Shown: positions 1-9,434, counted from the stretch's first letter. The stretch is 17,765 nt of DNA from Candidatus Cloacimonadota bacterium (GCA_023228285.1 JALOBM010000044.1:1-17765); one strand, 5' to 3'. The notes: generated by a model from the sequence alone, not told the origin. Made by a program: numbers and translations.

Positions 1-47
1 GCTACGATCGGGTTCCGTTCGCCGATTACTAAGCCGTACCAGAGGCA
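1..47. repeat. Imperfect repeat, left copy
   Basis: The first 47 bases resemble 17345-17394 in the same orientation. Both begin GCTACGAT, share CCGAT in the middle, and end CCAGAGGCA. The right copy is 3 bases longer. By eye about three quarters of the positions agree. In the right copy the initial GCTACG is the 3' arm of a perfect hairpin (17331-17350), so the left copy is probably cut by the window edge and its own hairpin arm would lie just outside. No protein is evident here. The identity of the repeat family is unknown. Confidence 0.45.
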
Positions 48-108
48 GAGCTTACAAGAACGTTATTGAAGCAAAGAGGTCCAAGAGGGGCATCTCCAGA
101 ATAAAATA

Positions 109-136
109 TTGCCAGATGCACAGTTGCGACTATTAT
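109..136 (+). promoter_or_regulatory. Putative sigma70-like promoter of the hybrid kinase gene
   Basis: TTGCCA at 109-114 (5 of 6 matches to the -35 consensus) lies 16 bp before TATTAT at 131-136 (5 of 6 matches to the -10 consensus). Transcription would start near 143, giving an untranslated leader of about 75 nt before the ATG at 219. The motifs are seen directly; their use by this host's sigma factor is inferred. Confidence 0.4.
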
Positions 137-149
137 ATGACTATCGCAA
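124..149. promoter_or_regulatory. Inverted repeat flanking the putative -10 box
   Basis: TTGCGA (124-129) and TCGCAA (144-149) are perfect inverted arms separated by 14 bp. They bracket the TATTAT element of the putative promoter. This position would suit a repressor operator, but six-base arms can occur by chance and no binding protein is identified. Confidence 0.25.
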
Positions 150-218
150 GCATTCCAGGCAGTTTATCCGGAAGTCAAGAATAAAAATGTGCTGCCAAGG
201 ACACCAACAGGTAAAAAG

Positions 219-3200
219 ATGGAATCTCATATCAGGAAAATAATCGACAAAGCAATCTTCGGTTATGCTTATCACGAGATCTTGCTGGACAAATCCGGCA
301 AGCCCTGTGATTATAGGTTTATAGAAACCAATGAAGCCTTTGGCGAGCTTACCGGTTTGGATCACAAGAAAATAATCGGTAAGACTCTAAAAGAAGTACT
401 ACCCAAAAGTTCTGAAGACGATTTTGACTGGATCGGTTTTTACGGGAATGTGGCAGAACAAGGGGGCAGTCATATGGTGGATGCGGAATCCAAGCCACTT
501 GGCAAGAGCTTTCGCATTCAAGCAATCTCATTTGAGAAAGGCTATTTTGCCACCCTCTTCTTCGATGTGTCTCTCTACAAAAAGATCGAAATGGAGTTGG
601 GTGCAAACGAAGAGCGAATGCGTTTGCTGGTGAACAATTCCAACAACTGGGTAGTAGTCCTGGATAAAGATCTGCAGATAAAATACTCCACTGCTTTGGG
701 GTCAAAAATCCTCGGTATAGACGAAAAAGAAATCTACAATCTATTTGTATATTCCGTAGTCCACCCGGACGATGTAGCAAAAGTACAGGACACAATACAA
801 TGGGTATTTGAACATCCAGCAGAATTGGCCACTCTGGAGTTACGAGTATATAACTCCAAACATGAAGTAATTTGGTTGGAAGTATTTGCTTTCAATATGT
901 TGCAATCCTCCGCAATCGAGGGATTGATAGTTCACGCACGGGATATCAGTATCCGCAAAGCTGCAGAAGAAGCGTTGGTGCAAAGCGAAAACAAATTTCG
1001 TTATTTGACTGATAATCTTACCGACATGATCTTCATGACTGATAAGGAACTAAATACCATCTATGTAAGCCCTTCCGTGGAAGCGATGTTGGGGGAAAGC
1101 CCGGAAGAGCATCTGTCACGCAGCATGGAAGACAAACATCCCCCAGAATCTCTGGCTGTGATGCAGGAAGCATTAGCCGAAGAAATGCAAAAAGATACCG
1201 AACCAAATGCAAATCTGAATAGATCCAGAATGATAGAGATTCAGGAATACAAGAAAGATGGCAGCCTCATAGATATTGCCATGCATGTAACAATGATTAG
1301 GGATAAAGACGGTAACTTCAATGGCTTGCATGGAGTTACACGGGATATTACTTTCCAAAAGCACACTGAACGGGAGCTAAAAGAGAAAAACGCTTACATC
1401 GAATCACTGCTGGATTCTATCCCTGATCCGATCTTTGTATTAGACAAAACTGGCCGCCTGATTGACAGAAAAACTGGATCTGCGGACAATTCGTTCCTCA
1501 CGAAAGCAGAAGCCCCCAATCAGAATCTTTGGGACATCTTCCCGAAAGTTTTGGCGGACAATATATTGGACGCCATACAAATTGCCTTGGACCGAAATGA
1601 GACCATTCCCTTTTCCTTTCGATTGGAAATGAATGGAGAACACAGGTATTTTGAAGCCCGTATCAGCCCCATGGAAAATGAACGGGTGATCTCCTCAGTG
1701 AGAGACGTGACAGATCATAGCAAAGCTGTGATGGCAATTCAGCAACAAACCAGATTTCAAAAAATGATTGCAGATATCTCGACTGCATTTGTGAATAGCA
1801 AGTCCTTGGAACTGGATACCATCCTGGACGAGAGCCTGAAAATGGTAGGAGAATTCTTTGGAGTGCAGCGAGCATATATATATCGATATTTTGACGACTA
1901 TTCCAGTATGTTCAACACAAACGAATGGCACTCACGAGGTAGAGGCAGAATTCAGGATAAACGTCCCGTGTATCATAGCGCCTCAATTCCCTGGTGGAGC
2001 AAACAGATTACTAGCGGACAAATAATAAAGATTGAGAATCTGGAAGAGCTGTTGCCTCATGCTAAAACCGAGTATCGGGTACTGAAGAGCCAAAATATCA
2101 AATCCATTTTGTGCATACCAATTCAAAGTGGCTCCAAGGTTATGGGCTATTTCGGATTTGATAGCCTGATAGAGCCCAGAGTATATAGCGAATCTGAAGT
2201 AGATAACCTGCTGGTAGTGGCAAACCTGCTGGCAGAAGTGTTGTTAAAACACGATCGTGAAAAACAAATGCGCAAACAGGCCAAACTGCAGGAAATCTTC
2301 ATCCCCATGGCCATGAAGTATGTAAATCTGAATTCCGAAGATCTGGAGAATGCGATACGGCAATCTCTGGCTGAACTGGCTACTTTTTCCAATGCTGATC
2401 TAGCCTTTATATATGATTACGATTGGGATAGCATGGTCTGTATAAACGGAAATGAATGGACTGCTCAAGGCATAGATACTGAGGCCCAATTACGCAGAAT
2501 AATCCCAATGGATTTACTTGGTCCCTGGGTGGAAATGCATCGTAGAGGTGAGACGGTTATCATAGATGACGCCCTCACAGCCGATGTTCCCAAGCAACTG
2601 CGAGAGTTCATGGTCACGCAGAGAGTGAAAAGCATGATAACCTTGCCTATAATGAATATGGGTATGTGCCAGGGTTTTGTGGGTTTCAATTACATAAGGA
2701 AAACCCATCGCTTTACCAAGACCGACAGCATGTTGCTTTCACTTTTTGCCCAACTTTTGGTCAATGTACGCAATCGTAGAGATCTAGAGCGCAGACTCAT
2801 TCAGGAAAAAGTGCGAGCAGAGAATGCCAGTAAAGCTAAAAGTGAGTTTTTGGCCAATATGAGTCACGAAATCCGCACTCCCCTTAATGGAGTAATCGGC
2901 TTTACTGAATTGCTGCAAAACTCGGCTTTGGACAATGCTCAGCAGCAATATGCCCAAAACATCATCAATTCCAGCTACAACCTCTTGGGCATCATTAATG
3001 ATATTCTGGACTTTTCCAAAATTGAAGCGGGAAAACTGGATCTGTCTCCCACACGTACAGACCTTATTGAACTGGTAGAACAGGCTGCAGACATCATCAA
3101 GTTGAGAACCAGCAAGAAAGACCTGGAGTTTTTGCTGGATATCAGCCCAGACATTCCCAGATTTGCCATAATCGATCCTTTAAGACTGAATCAAATCCTG

Positions 3201-4739
3201 ATAAATCTTCTTTCAAATGCAGAAAAGTTTACCGAAGAAGGTGAGATAGAGCTGAGTGTGCGGTATGAAATGACCGACGCTGATCATACAGATATCACAT
3301 TCACAGTACGCGACACGGGCATTGGTATCAATGAAAGTATGCAGAAAAAGCTGTTTCGCGCTTTCTCGCAATTGGATTCATCCACTACCAGAAAGTATGG
3401 TGGCACCGGACTGGGATTGGTGATATCAAACCATCTGGCCACCTTGATGAATAGCCATATTAATATCTCCAGCATACCCGACCAAGGTTCTGAATTTAGC
3501 TTTACGATCAATTGCAGAGTTGAAGGAAAGAGGTATTGCGATCACGAACTGGAACTCACGAAAACAGTGATGGTGGTAGATGATAATGCATCCTGCCGCA
3601 GAATCATCAAGCAATGCCTTACTTACTGGAAAATTGATGTCCTGGAGTGCGGCAGCGCCCAGGAAGCATTGGAGATGCTGCAAAACGTCAGCGCTCCTGA
3701 TGTTATCTTTGTTGATTATGATATGCCGGAAATGAATGGATTGGACCTTATCCGAAGAGTTCAGAACGAAACCTTGAAGATAAGCCAGACAACTCCAGTG
3801 GTGCTGATGCATAGTTCCGATGAGAATCCCGCTCTGATATCAGCTTGCCAGGAACTGGGGATAAACTACCGTTTCTTGAAACCGGTGAAAGCTTATGATT
3901 TGCATAAGGCTTTGGAAAACATCGAATCCGGAGGCCAAGACTTGACACAGGAAAACATTGAAAGAAAGGATAGATTACCTATGTCTGAAACAGATTTAAT
4001 CGAAAAACCGTCTATCCTAATCGCTGAAGACAATCAATTGAACATGATTTTGTTGAATGAAATGATCCTCAAGCTTAGTCCCAAAGCCCAGATATGGCAT
4101 GCTACAGATGGACTGCAAGCTATTGACGGAGTTCGAAAACACAGTCCGGATGTGGTGCTGATGGATGTACAAATGCCAAATCTGGACGGTGTGAGTGCCA
4201 GTTTTGAGATCCGTAAGTTCTCCTCGGTGCCCATTATTGCCATTACAGCCGGAGCATTGAAAGAAGAACAGGAGCGATGTCTTGCTGCAGGTATTAATGA
4301 CTTCCTTACCAAACCGGTTTTGGTGGCAGAACTTGCTGCCACCTTAAGCAAATACCTGTCAAATGAATCTCAGGAGAAAAGTGCTTCGTATCAGACAAAG
4401 ACAGCAACGGACAATGCTTCTCATTTTGCTAAAGACGCACTCTTGAAAAACATATCCGGAGATTTGGATACTTTTAAGAGTTTGCTTGAGATAGTGGCCA
4501 CCAGCTTCCCGGATAAGTTTGAAGCTCTAAACCAGGCAATCACCGAAGAAGATAGCAAAGAAGCTCTTAGCATCCTGCATTCGTTAAAGGGATCAGCGAG
4601 AAACATGCACTTCGTCCTTCTAGGAGATATGGTGGCTGATTTGGAAAGGGATTATCCCAATCTTGAAGCAGCAGAAGTGCGTGCCCGCTACCAAAATATC
4701 ATTCAAGAATGGCAGTTTGTGCAGGATCTGATAAAATAA
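219..4739 (+). CDS. Cytoplasmic hybrid sensor histidine kinase (PAS x4, GAF x2, HisKA, HATPase, REC x2, HPt)
   Basis: This is a phosphorelay sensor kinase of 1506 residues. No signal peptide or membrane segment is visible, so it should sense an intracellular cue. Approximate order: PAS at 10-120, PAS 130-250, PAS 255-380, PAS 390-500, GAF 520-680, GAF 700-855; HisKA with MSHEIRTPLNG and phosphoacceptor His883; HATPase with N box NQILINLLSNAEKF, DTGIGI and GGTGLGL; receiver 1 with VVDDN and Asp1166; receiver 2 with IAEDNQLN, Asp1316 and Lys1365; HPt with HSLKGSARN and His1454. All catalytic phosphotransfer residues are present, so a complete His-Asp-His relay could occur in one chain. No DNA-binding output domain is present, so a separate response regulator must lie elsewhere. 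The ATG at 219 is preferred because AGGT precedes it by 6 nt; an in-frame GTG at 189 would add 10 residues. The signal is unknown. Confidence 0.93.
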   Translation: MESHIRKIIDKAIFGYAYHEILLDKSGKPCDYRFIETNEAFGELTGLDHKKIIGKTLKEVLPKSSEDDFDWIGFYGNVAEQGGSHMVDAESKPLGKSFRIQAISFEKGYFATLFFDVSLYKKIEMELGANEERMRLLVNNSNNWVVVLDKDLQIKYSTALGSKILGIDEKEIYNLFVYSVVHPDDVAKVQDTIQWVFEHPAELATLELRVYNSKHEVIWLEVFAFNMLQSSAIEGLIVHARDISIRKAAEEALVQSENKFRYLTDNLTDMIFMTDKELNTIYVSPSVEAMLGESPEEHLSRSMEDKHPPESLAVMQEALAEEMQKDTEPNANLNRSRMIEIQEYKKDGSLIDIAMHVTMIRDKDGNFNGLHGVTRDITFQKHTERELKEKNAYIESLLDSIPDPIFVLDKTGRLIDRKTGSADNSFLTKAEAPNQNLWDIFPKVLADNILDAIQIALDRNETIPFSFRLEMNGEHRYFEARISPMENERVISSVRDVTDHSKAVMAIQQQTRFQKMIADISTAFVNSKSLELDTILDESLKMVGEFFGVQRAYIYRYFDDYSSMFNTNEWHSRGRGRIQDKRPVYHSASIPWWSKQITSGQIIKIENLEELLPHAKTEYRVLKSQNIKSILCIPIQSGSKVMGYFGFDSLIEPRVYSESEVDNLLVVANLLAEVLLKHDREKQMRKQAKLQEIFIPMAMKYVNLNSEDLENAIRQSLAELATFSNADLAFIYDYDWDSMVCINGNEWTAQGIDTEAQLRRIIPMDLLGPWVEMHRRGETVIIDDALTADVPKQLREFMVTQRVKSMITLPIMNMGMCQGFVGFNYIRKTHRFTKTDSMLLSLFAQLLVNVRNRRDLERRLIQEKVRAENASKAKSEFLANMSHEIRTPLNGVIGFTELLQNSALDNAQQQYAQNIINSSYNLLGIINDILDFSKIEAGKLDLSPTRTDLIELVEQAADIIKLRTSKKDLEFLLDISPDIPRFAIIDPLRLNQILINLLSNAEKFTEEGEIELSVRYEMTDADHTDITFTVRDTGIGINESMQKKLFRAFSQLDSSTTRKYGGTGLGLVISNHLATLMNSHINISSIPDQGSEFSFTINCRVEGKRYCDHELELTKTVMVVDDNASCRRIIKQCLTYWKIDVLECGSAQEALEMLQNVSAPDVIFVDYDMPEMNGLDLIRRVQNETLKISQTTPVVLMHSSDENPALISACQELGINYRFLKPVKAYDLHKALENIESGGQDLTQENIERKDRLPMSETDLIEKPSILIAEDNQLNMILLNEMILKLSPKAQIWHATDGLQAIDGVRKHSPDVVLMDVQMPNLDGVSASFEIRKFSSVPIIAITAGALKEEQERCLAAGINDFLTKPVLVAELAATLSKYLSNESQEKSASYQTKTATDNASHFAKDALLKNISGDLDTFKSLLEIVATSFPDKFEALNQAITEEDSKEALSILHSLKGSARNMHFVLLGDMVADLERDYPNLEAAEVRARYQNIIQEWQFVQDLIK

Positions 4740-4781
4740 AGCATCCAGGATCCCTGTACGCTCTACCTGAAAGTTATTGAA

Positions 4782-5747
4782 TCAATTTCCGCTATCTTGC
4801 AGATTGATGTTTCTACTTTTGAATCCGTAACCCATCACGTCATAGACATCGGTAAGCACCATAAAGGCATCCGGATCAATCTCTTTTACGAGGTCTGTAA
4901 GCATGGGCACCTGACGGCGGTTCAGCACACAGAACAGCACATTGATATCGCGTTGGTGAAATCCGCTCATCCCCTTCAGGATGGTTACTCCCCTGTTCAG
5001 TTTATCGAAGATCACGCCACGAATCTCATCCGGACTGTTCGAGATGATGTAAACACCTTTCACATAAGGCAAGCCTTCTGAAGCCAGATCCGTGATCTTG
5101 GTGGTTACAAACAGGTTGATGTAACCCCAGATGAGCAGTTTCGGATCTTTCAAAAATAGTGATACAGCCAGGATTATGCCCGTTTCCACAATATAGTAGC
5201 CTGTACCGATCGAAATATTGGCTTTTTGTTTGATGAAGGCCACCGGGATATCTGTGCCTCCGGTGGATCCTCTGAAGCGGAAAATCAGCCCCAAGCCCAA
5301 ACCAAGCAGTACCGAGCCGGCTACTGCGGAGAGGAAAATCTCTTCAGGAGGCAACATTGCATATACTACCCTGTCTCCAACCATGTGGGTATAGTGCGCC
5401 AAATCTCTGACCAGACCGATTTTGTGGAGCATGGGAAAGCTCAACAGGTCTGTCATTGTCGCAGAAACCAACATACCATATATTGATTTACTGCCAAACG
5501 ATTTTCCGATGAATACAAAACTGATGACAAACAGAGGTATGTTTATAAGGATCATGCCCACACCGTTGGGTAGCCCAAAAAGCATGTGCAAGATCTGAGA
5601 TATTCCGCCTACTCCTCCCGGAGCCATATTGTAGGGTAACAGGAACCAAGAGTATCCTATGGCAAAAAACACCGAGGCAAACACTATGCCCAAGTGGTTT
5701 ATAATCTCTCTCTTAATACGCATTTTGCGCGCATCTTGTTTCGGCAT
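4782..5747 (-). CDS. YitT family membrane protein with C-terminal DUF2179
   Basis: This 321-residue integral membrane protein matches the YitT/DUF161 architecture. A short basic N-terminus is followed by about five or six hydrophobic segments (near 17-37, 58-80, 85-105, 137-160, 178-198 and beyond). A soluble C-terminal domain follows from about 228, starting GVYIISNSPDE and containing TILKGMSGF and VYDVMGYGFK, typical of DUF2179. Glycine-rich APGGVGGISQ and RGSTGGTDI are family-like. The molecular function of the family is not established; small-molecule transport is often suspected. AGGAG lies 6 nt before the ATG, which fixes the start. The gene is convergent with the kinase, with only 42 bp between the stops and no clear terminator. 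It is divergent from the nucleoside kinase operon. Confidence 0.9.
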   Translation of the reverse strand: MPKQDARKMRIKREIINHLGIVFASVFFAIGYSWFLLPYNMAPGGVGGISQILHMLFGLPNGVGMILINIPLFVISFVFIGKSFGSKSIYGMLVSATMTDLLSFPMLHKIGLVRDLAHYTHMVGDRVVYAMLPPEEIFLSAVAGSVLLGLGLGLIFRFRGSTGGTDIPVAFIKQKANISIGTGYYIVETGIILAVSLFLKDPKLLIWGYINLFVTTKITDLASEGLPYVKGVYIISNSPDEIRGVIFDKLNRGVTILKGMSGFHQRDINVLFCVLNRRQVPMLTDLVKEIDPDAFMVLTDVYDVMGYGFKSRNINLQDSGN

Positions 5748-5765
5748 TTCATTCTCCTATTGTTC

Positions 5766-5792
5766 TTGACGGATAATGCTGTAATTTATAGT
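5766..5792 (+). promoter_or_regulatory. Possible promoter of the nucleoside kinase-aro operon
   Basis: TTGACG (5766-5771) and TATAGT (5787-5792) are separated by 15 bp, shorter than the preferred 17. They lie in the divergent intergenic region between yitT and the operon. The distance to the ATG at 5876 is about 75 nt. No convincing matched -35/-10 pair was found for the minus-strand yitT gene. Confidence 0.28.
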
Positions 5793-5875
5793 TTGTCTCT
5801 GTTCAAATAGCGGGGCTCAGAATGAATCCATGCTATGGCATACACAAACATAAAAAAGTATCAAGGAAATATTAC

Positions 5876-7537
5876 ATGAAGATCGATATCAGAAAAGACG
5901 GACACAAACACAGTCTCATCGAACTGGAAAAGGCAAGGCCAATATCACAGATCATAAAAGGAAGTGGCATCGATCGCAACCAAGTCCTGAGCTATAAAAT
6001 TAACCATACCGAATATGTCAATGAAGATTATCTTCCTTCCGGAGATACACTGGTCAATTGCGTCACAGTCAATCATCCCGAAGGATACAGGATTTATCAG
6101 GATACAGCAATCTTCATCCTCGCTAAAGCCTTACATACTCTTTTGGGGGTAAATCACTCTTTGGTGGCAGAGCATTCAATCGCCGATGGAGTGTTTTGCG
6201 AAATCTTCAATTCCGAGAAATTCAGCCGGGATGATGTCCAGCGTCTGAAAGCGGCAATGCACAATATCATCGAAAGTGATCTGCCCATAGATCGAATCGA
6301 AGTAAGCAGTTCCGAAGCCATCGATATATTTAGCAGTATGCACCGTAAGGACGTGCTCAGGAATATTAAAAGCCACCATATCGAGACCGTAAGTATCTAC
6401 AAATGCGGAAAATACTACGATTTCTTCATCCGTCCTCTAGCAGATCGCACCAGCTTTATTACCCATTTCGACATCGAGTATCTGGAACCCGGATTCATCC
6501 TGCGCTTCCCCTCCGGTGCAGATATGACTCTGCAAGAGCCCTTTATGCTACCGCAAAAACTGTTTGCCTTGCATCAGGAGCACGACAAATGGCTGGATAT
6601 TCTGCGTGTCCACAACATATCGGACATCAACAGCCAGATCGACCGCTATGATATATCTCAATTCATCCTGGTGGAAGAAGCTCTGCACGAAAAGAAGATC
6701 GCCGAGATGGCGGCAAACATAGTGGAAGACAAAGATATCAAGCTAATCCTGATCGCCGGACCGTCTTCTTCCGGAAAGACTACTTTTGCCAACCGCCTCA
6801 GAGTGCAGTTACAGGCCAGCAAAGCAAAGCCATTTGTTATCGGTCTGGATGACTACTTTTTAGATCGCGACCTCACTCCCCGCAAGGAAAGTGGAGATTT
6901 TGACTTTGAATCCATACATTCCATCGATCTGGAATATCTGAATATACAATTGACGCAATTGCTGAATGGAGAGCAGATTGAGCTGCCCCATTATGACTTT
7001 ACGAGAGGTATCAGACGACGCAGCAACAACTTCGTGAAGATGGAGAAGGATAACATCATAATCATGGAGGGAATCCACGGACTGAATGATGACCTTACCT
7101 CAGCCATTCCCGAAAGCCGTAAAACCCGCATCTATGTATCGGCCCTGAACCAATTGAACATCGATAATCACAACCGTATTCCCACTACAGATTGCCGCCT
7201 CTTGCGAAGAATCATCCGGGATCGCCAATACCGGGGATACTCAGCTGAAGAAACCATCCTCAGATGGCCCGACGTAAGAGAAGGCGAGGAAAAGAACATC
7301 TTCCCATATCAGGAGAATGCCAATTATATGTTCAACAGCAGCCTCACCTATGAACTGGGTGTATTGAAGAAACATGCTTGGAACGAACTCCTGAACGTGC
7401 CTTCAACCTCATCCGCCTACACAGAGTCACGTCGCCTCCTGCACTTGCTTTCTCACTGCAGGGATATCGACGACGCCCATGTGCCACACAACTCCATAAT
7501 CCGTGAATTCACAAACGGTTCTGTGTTTAGATACTGA
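5876..7537 (+). CDS. Nucleoside (uridine-type) kinase with TGS and ThrRS-like second domain
   Basis: This 553-residue protein resembles the long bacterial nucleoside kinases built from a TGS domain (about 1-62), a ThrRS/AlaRS second-additional-like domain (about 70-220), and a uridine kinase/phosphoribulokinase P-loop domain (about 280-510). Walker A is GPSSSGKTT at 295-303. LDDYF (324-328), YDFTRGIRR (373-381) and EGIHGLN (398-404) are typical of uridine kinases. The expected reaction is NTP-dependent phosphorylation of a nucleoside; the true substrate cannot be read from sequence. In the ThrRS-like domain the histidine motif is replaced by YQDTAIFILA, so metal-dependent editing is unlikely. 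The ATG at 5876 is chosen because AAGGAA lies 7 nt upstream; an in-frame ATG at 5822 lacks a good ribosome site. First gene of the operon; mutL starts 1 nt after its stop. Confidence 0.88.
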   Translation: MKIDIRKDGHKHSLIELEKARPISQIIKGSGIDRNQVLSYKINHTEYVNEDYLPSGDTLVNCVTVNHPEGYRIYQDTAIFILAKALHTLLGVNHSLVAEHSIADGVFCEIFNSEKFSRDDVQRLKAAMHNIIESDLPIDRIEVSSSEAIDIFSSMHRKDVLRNIKSHHIETVSIYKCGKYYDFFIRPLADRTSFITHFDIEYLEPGFILRFPSGADMTLQEPFMLPQKLFALHQEHDKWLDILRVHNISDINSQIDRYDISQFILVEEALHEKKIAEMAANIVEDKDIKLILIAGPSSSGKTTFANRLRVQLQASKAKPFVIGLDDYFLDRDLTPRKESGDFDFESIHSIDLEYLNIQLTQLLNGEQIELPHYDFTRGIRRRSNNFVKMEKDNIIIMEGIHGLNDDLTSAIPESRKTRIYVSALNQLNIDNHNRIPTTDCRLLRRIIRDRQYRGYSAEETILRWPDVREGEEKNIFPYQENANYMFNSSLTYELGVLKKHAWNELLNVPSTSSAYTESRRLLHLLSHCRDIDDAHVPHNSIIREFTNGSVFRY

Positions 7538-7538
7538 T

Positions 7539-9434
7539 ATGCCGAAGATCAATATCCTTTCTGAAGATGTCCGTAATAAAATCGCTGCGGGCGAAGTGAT
7601 AGAACGCCCGGCTTCTGTAGTAAAAGAGCTGGTGGAAAACAGTATCGATGCCGGAGCGGATACCATCACGGTAATAGTGGAGAATGGGGGGAAAGACCTC
7701 ATCCAAGTGATCGACAACGGTATGGGCATGGAACCGGATGACGCCATGCTGGCCCTCGAAAGCCACGCCACCAGCAAGATTCGCAATGTTGACGACATCA
7801 TCCACATTAGTTCTTTGGGCTTCAGAGGAGAAGCTTTGCCTTCTATAGCCGCTGTATCTAACTTCTGTCTGCTTACCAGAAACCGAAATCTGGAAGTTGC
7901 CCTCAGAGTGGAGATAAACGACGGTAAACTGAAGGATGTGATCAAGACATCGTCCAATCCGGGAACCACCATCTGGGTAAGAGGGCTGTTCAAGAGCCTG
8001 CCCGCCCGCCGTAAATTCCTGCGAACCGATGTAGTGGAACTGCGTCATATCCAGAAGTACTTCCACTATCAGGCAATTATCTATCCCCGGATCAACTTCA
8101 AATTGATCGCCGATGGCAAGAAGAAGCTGAATTACATCGCTTCGGAAGACCGTAACAAGCGAATGGCTGAAGTATTCGGTTCGGGCTTTTTCGACGACGA
8201 CATTATCGAGATAGATTCCGGTGCCGGCGAATACTCCGTGAATGGTTACATCTTTGGTTTGGAAGAGCGTTCCGAGAAGCTTATCGATGCTCAATATGTA
8301 TTCATCAATGGCAGGTTCATAAACGACAAGACAGTGAAACATAGCATTAAAAGCGCTTATCAACCGTTTATCCAGAAAACCAGGGCTTGGATGAAAGGCA
8401 GCACTCCGCCGTACATCTTGTTTATCCAAGTACCCCCTCAGGAGATTGATGTCAATGTCTCTCCTACCAAGAGTGAAGTACGCTTTCGAGAACAGCAAAG
8501 GGTGCATTCCCTCATATTTGAGACTCTCACCAGAGCGCTAAGACGTTATGAAGACGACAAGTTTGCTTCCGCACGCAATAAGTTCATCAACATCCCCTTC
8601 AGTCAGGAACGTCCCAGCTCCCTAGAGCGGGATATCTTTGTGCAGAATGTACAGGTTCCCCGATATGGAGAATACAAGAAAGAACACGCCGAACTGTTTC
8701 AAGATGACCTGTTTAAACATGAAGAGGAGCCTTTACCCCGCTCGATCCCCATCGTGAATCCCGAGAAAGATCGCGATCAGGAACAACAGGAAATTTTCAT
8801 CGATCAACCTAACGACAGCGTTCCCTATAAGCTATTACTTCAGAATGAAGAGGACTACATCAACCCCTGGCAATTGCATAACACATATATCTTTGTCCAG
8901 ATAGAAGATGGCTTGGTGATTATCGATCAACATGCCGCTCACGAGCGCATCATCTACGAAAAGCTAATCCATCGCACTGGTGGTGCTCCTGCTGTAAGAC
9001 AGAAACTGATTGTTCCTCTGGTGATCGACATTCCGCCATATATAGCCAGCGATATCCGGGATCTGGTGGATGCAAATCTGGAGCTGTTGGAAAAGATCGG
9101 TTTTATCCTCAAGAAGTTTAGCGGAGATTCCATTGTCATCGAGGAAATCCCCGCAGAATTGGGTGATTTTCAAGGGGGCAAAACCTTCATTGATATCCTG
9201 AAACAACTGGAAACAGAAATAGAACTGAACTCCGACTTCAGGGACTCCCTAGCCAAATCCATCGCCTGCAAGGCTGCGATCAAGGCCAACACCAAGCTAT
9301 CCCGTAAGGAAATGTTATCACTCATAAACAACCTCTTTGCCTGCAGAGTACCATACTTTTGCCCCCATGGACGACCTCTGATCGTAAAGATGACTCTCAC
9401 GGATTTTGAAAAGAAGTTCAAGCGCCTAGTATGA
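7539..9434 (+). CDS. mutL: DNA mismatch repair protein MutL (endonuclease type)
   Basis: MutL couples mismatch recognition by MutS to strand removal. The N-terminal GHKL ATPase shows KIAAGEVIERPASVVKEL, NSIDAGA, DNGMGM, ESHATSKI and GFRGEALPSI. The C-terminal domain has the nicking-endonuclease motif DQHAAHERIIYE (463-474), matching DQHAX2EX4E, plus ACKAAIK (576-582) and CPHGRP (608-613), which supply metal ligands in this family. QKLIVP (488-493) fits the beta-clamp-binding motif of endonuclease MutLs. A second clamp-like sequence, QDDLF (388-392), lies in the linker. This implies a MutH-independent pathway with intrinsic nicking. The protein has 631 residues. The start at 7539 fits the conserved family N-terminus; an upstream in-frame GTG (7503) would overlap the previous gene. 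Its stop overlaps miaA by 4 nt (ATGA). Confidence 0.97.
   Translation: MPKINILSEDVRNKIAAGEVIERPASVVKELVENSIDAGADTITVIVENGGKDLIQVIDNGMGMEPDDAMLALESHATSKIRNVDDIIHISSLGFRGEALPSIAAVSNFCLLTRNRNLEVALRVEINDGKLKDVIKTSSNPGTTIWVRGLFKSLPARRKFLRTDVVELRHIQKYFHYQAIIYPRINFKLIADGKKKLNYIASEDRNKRMAEVFGSGFFDDDIIEIDSGAGEYSVNGYIFGLEERSEKLIDAQYVFINGRFINDKTVKHSIKSAYQPFIQKTRAWMKGSTPPYILFIQVPPQEIDVNVSPTKSEVRFREQQRVHSLIFETLTRALRRYEDDKFASARNKFINIPFSQERPSSLERDIFVQNVQVPRYGEYKKEHAELFQDDLFKHEEEPLPRSIPIVNPEKDRDQEQQEIFIDQPNDSVPYKLLLQNEEDYINPWQLHNTYIFVQIEDGLVIIDQHAAHERIIYEKLIHRTGGAPAVRQKLIVPLVIDIPPYIASDIRDLVDANLELLEKIGFILKKFSGDSIVIEEIPAELGDFQGGKTFIDILKQLETEIELNSDFRDSLAKSIACKAAIKANTKLSRKEMLSLINNLFACRVPYFCPHGRPLIVKMTLTDFEKKFKRLV

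Noticed and set aside
189..218. GTG start giving 10 extra residues to the hybrid kinase
   Set aside because: No suitably placed Shine-Dalgarno; the ATG at 219 has AGGT 6 nt upstream and starts directly before the first PAS region.
4740..4781. Terminator between the convergent kinase and yitT genes
   Set aside because: Only a 4-bp stem (CAGG/CCTG) without a T-tract is visible.
7527..8507. 326-codon open frame antisense to mutL
   Set aside because: It is a shadow of the strongly supported mutL gene, with no ribosome site or family motifs.
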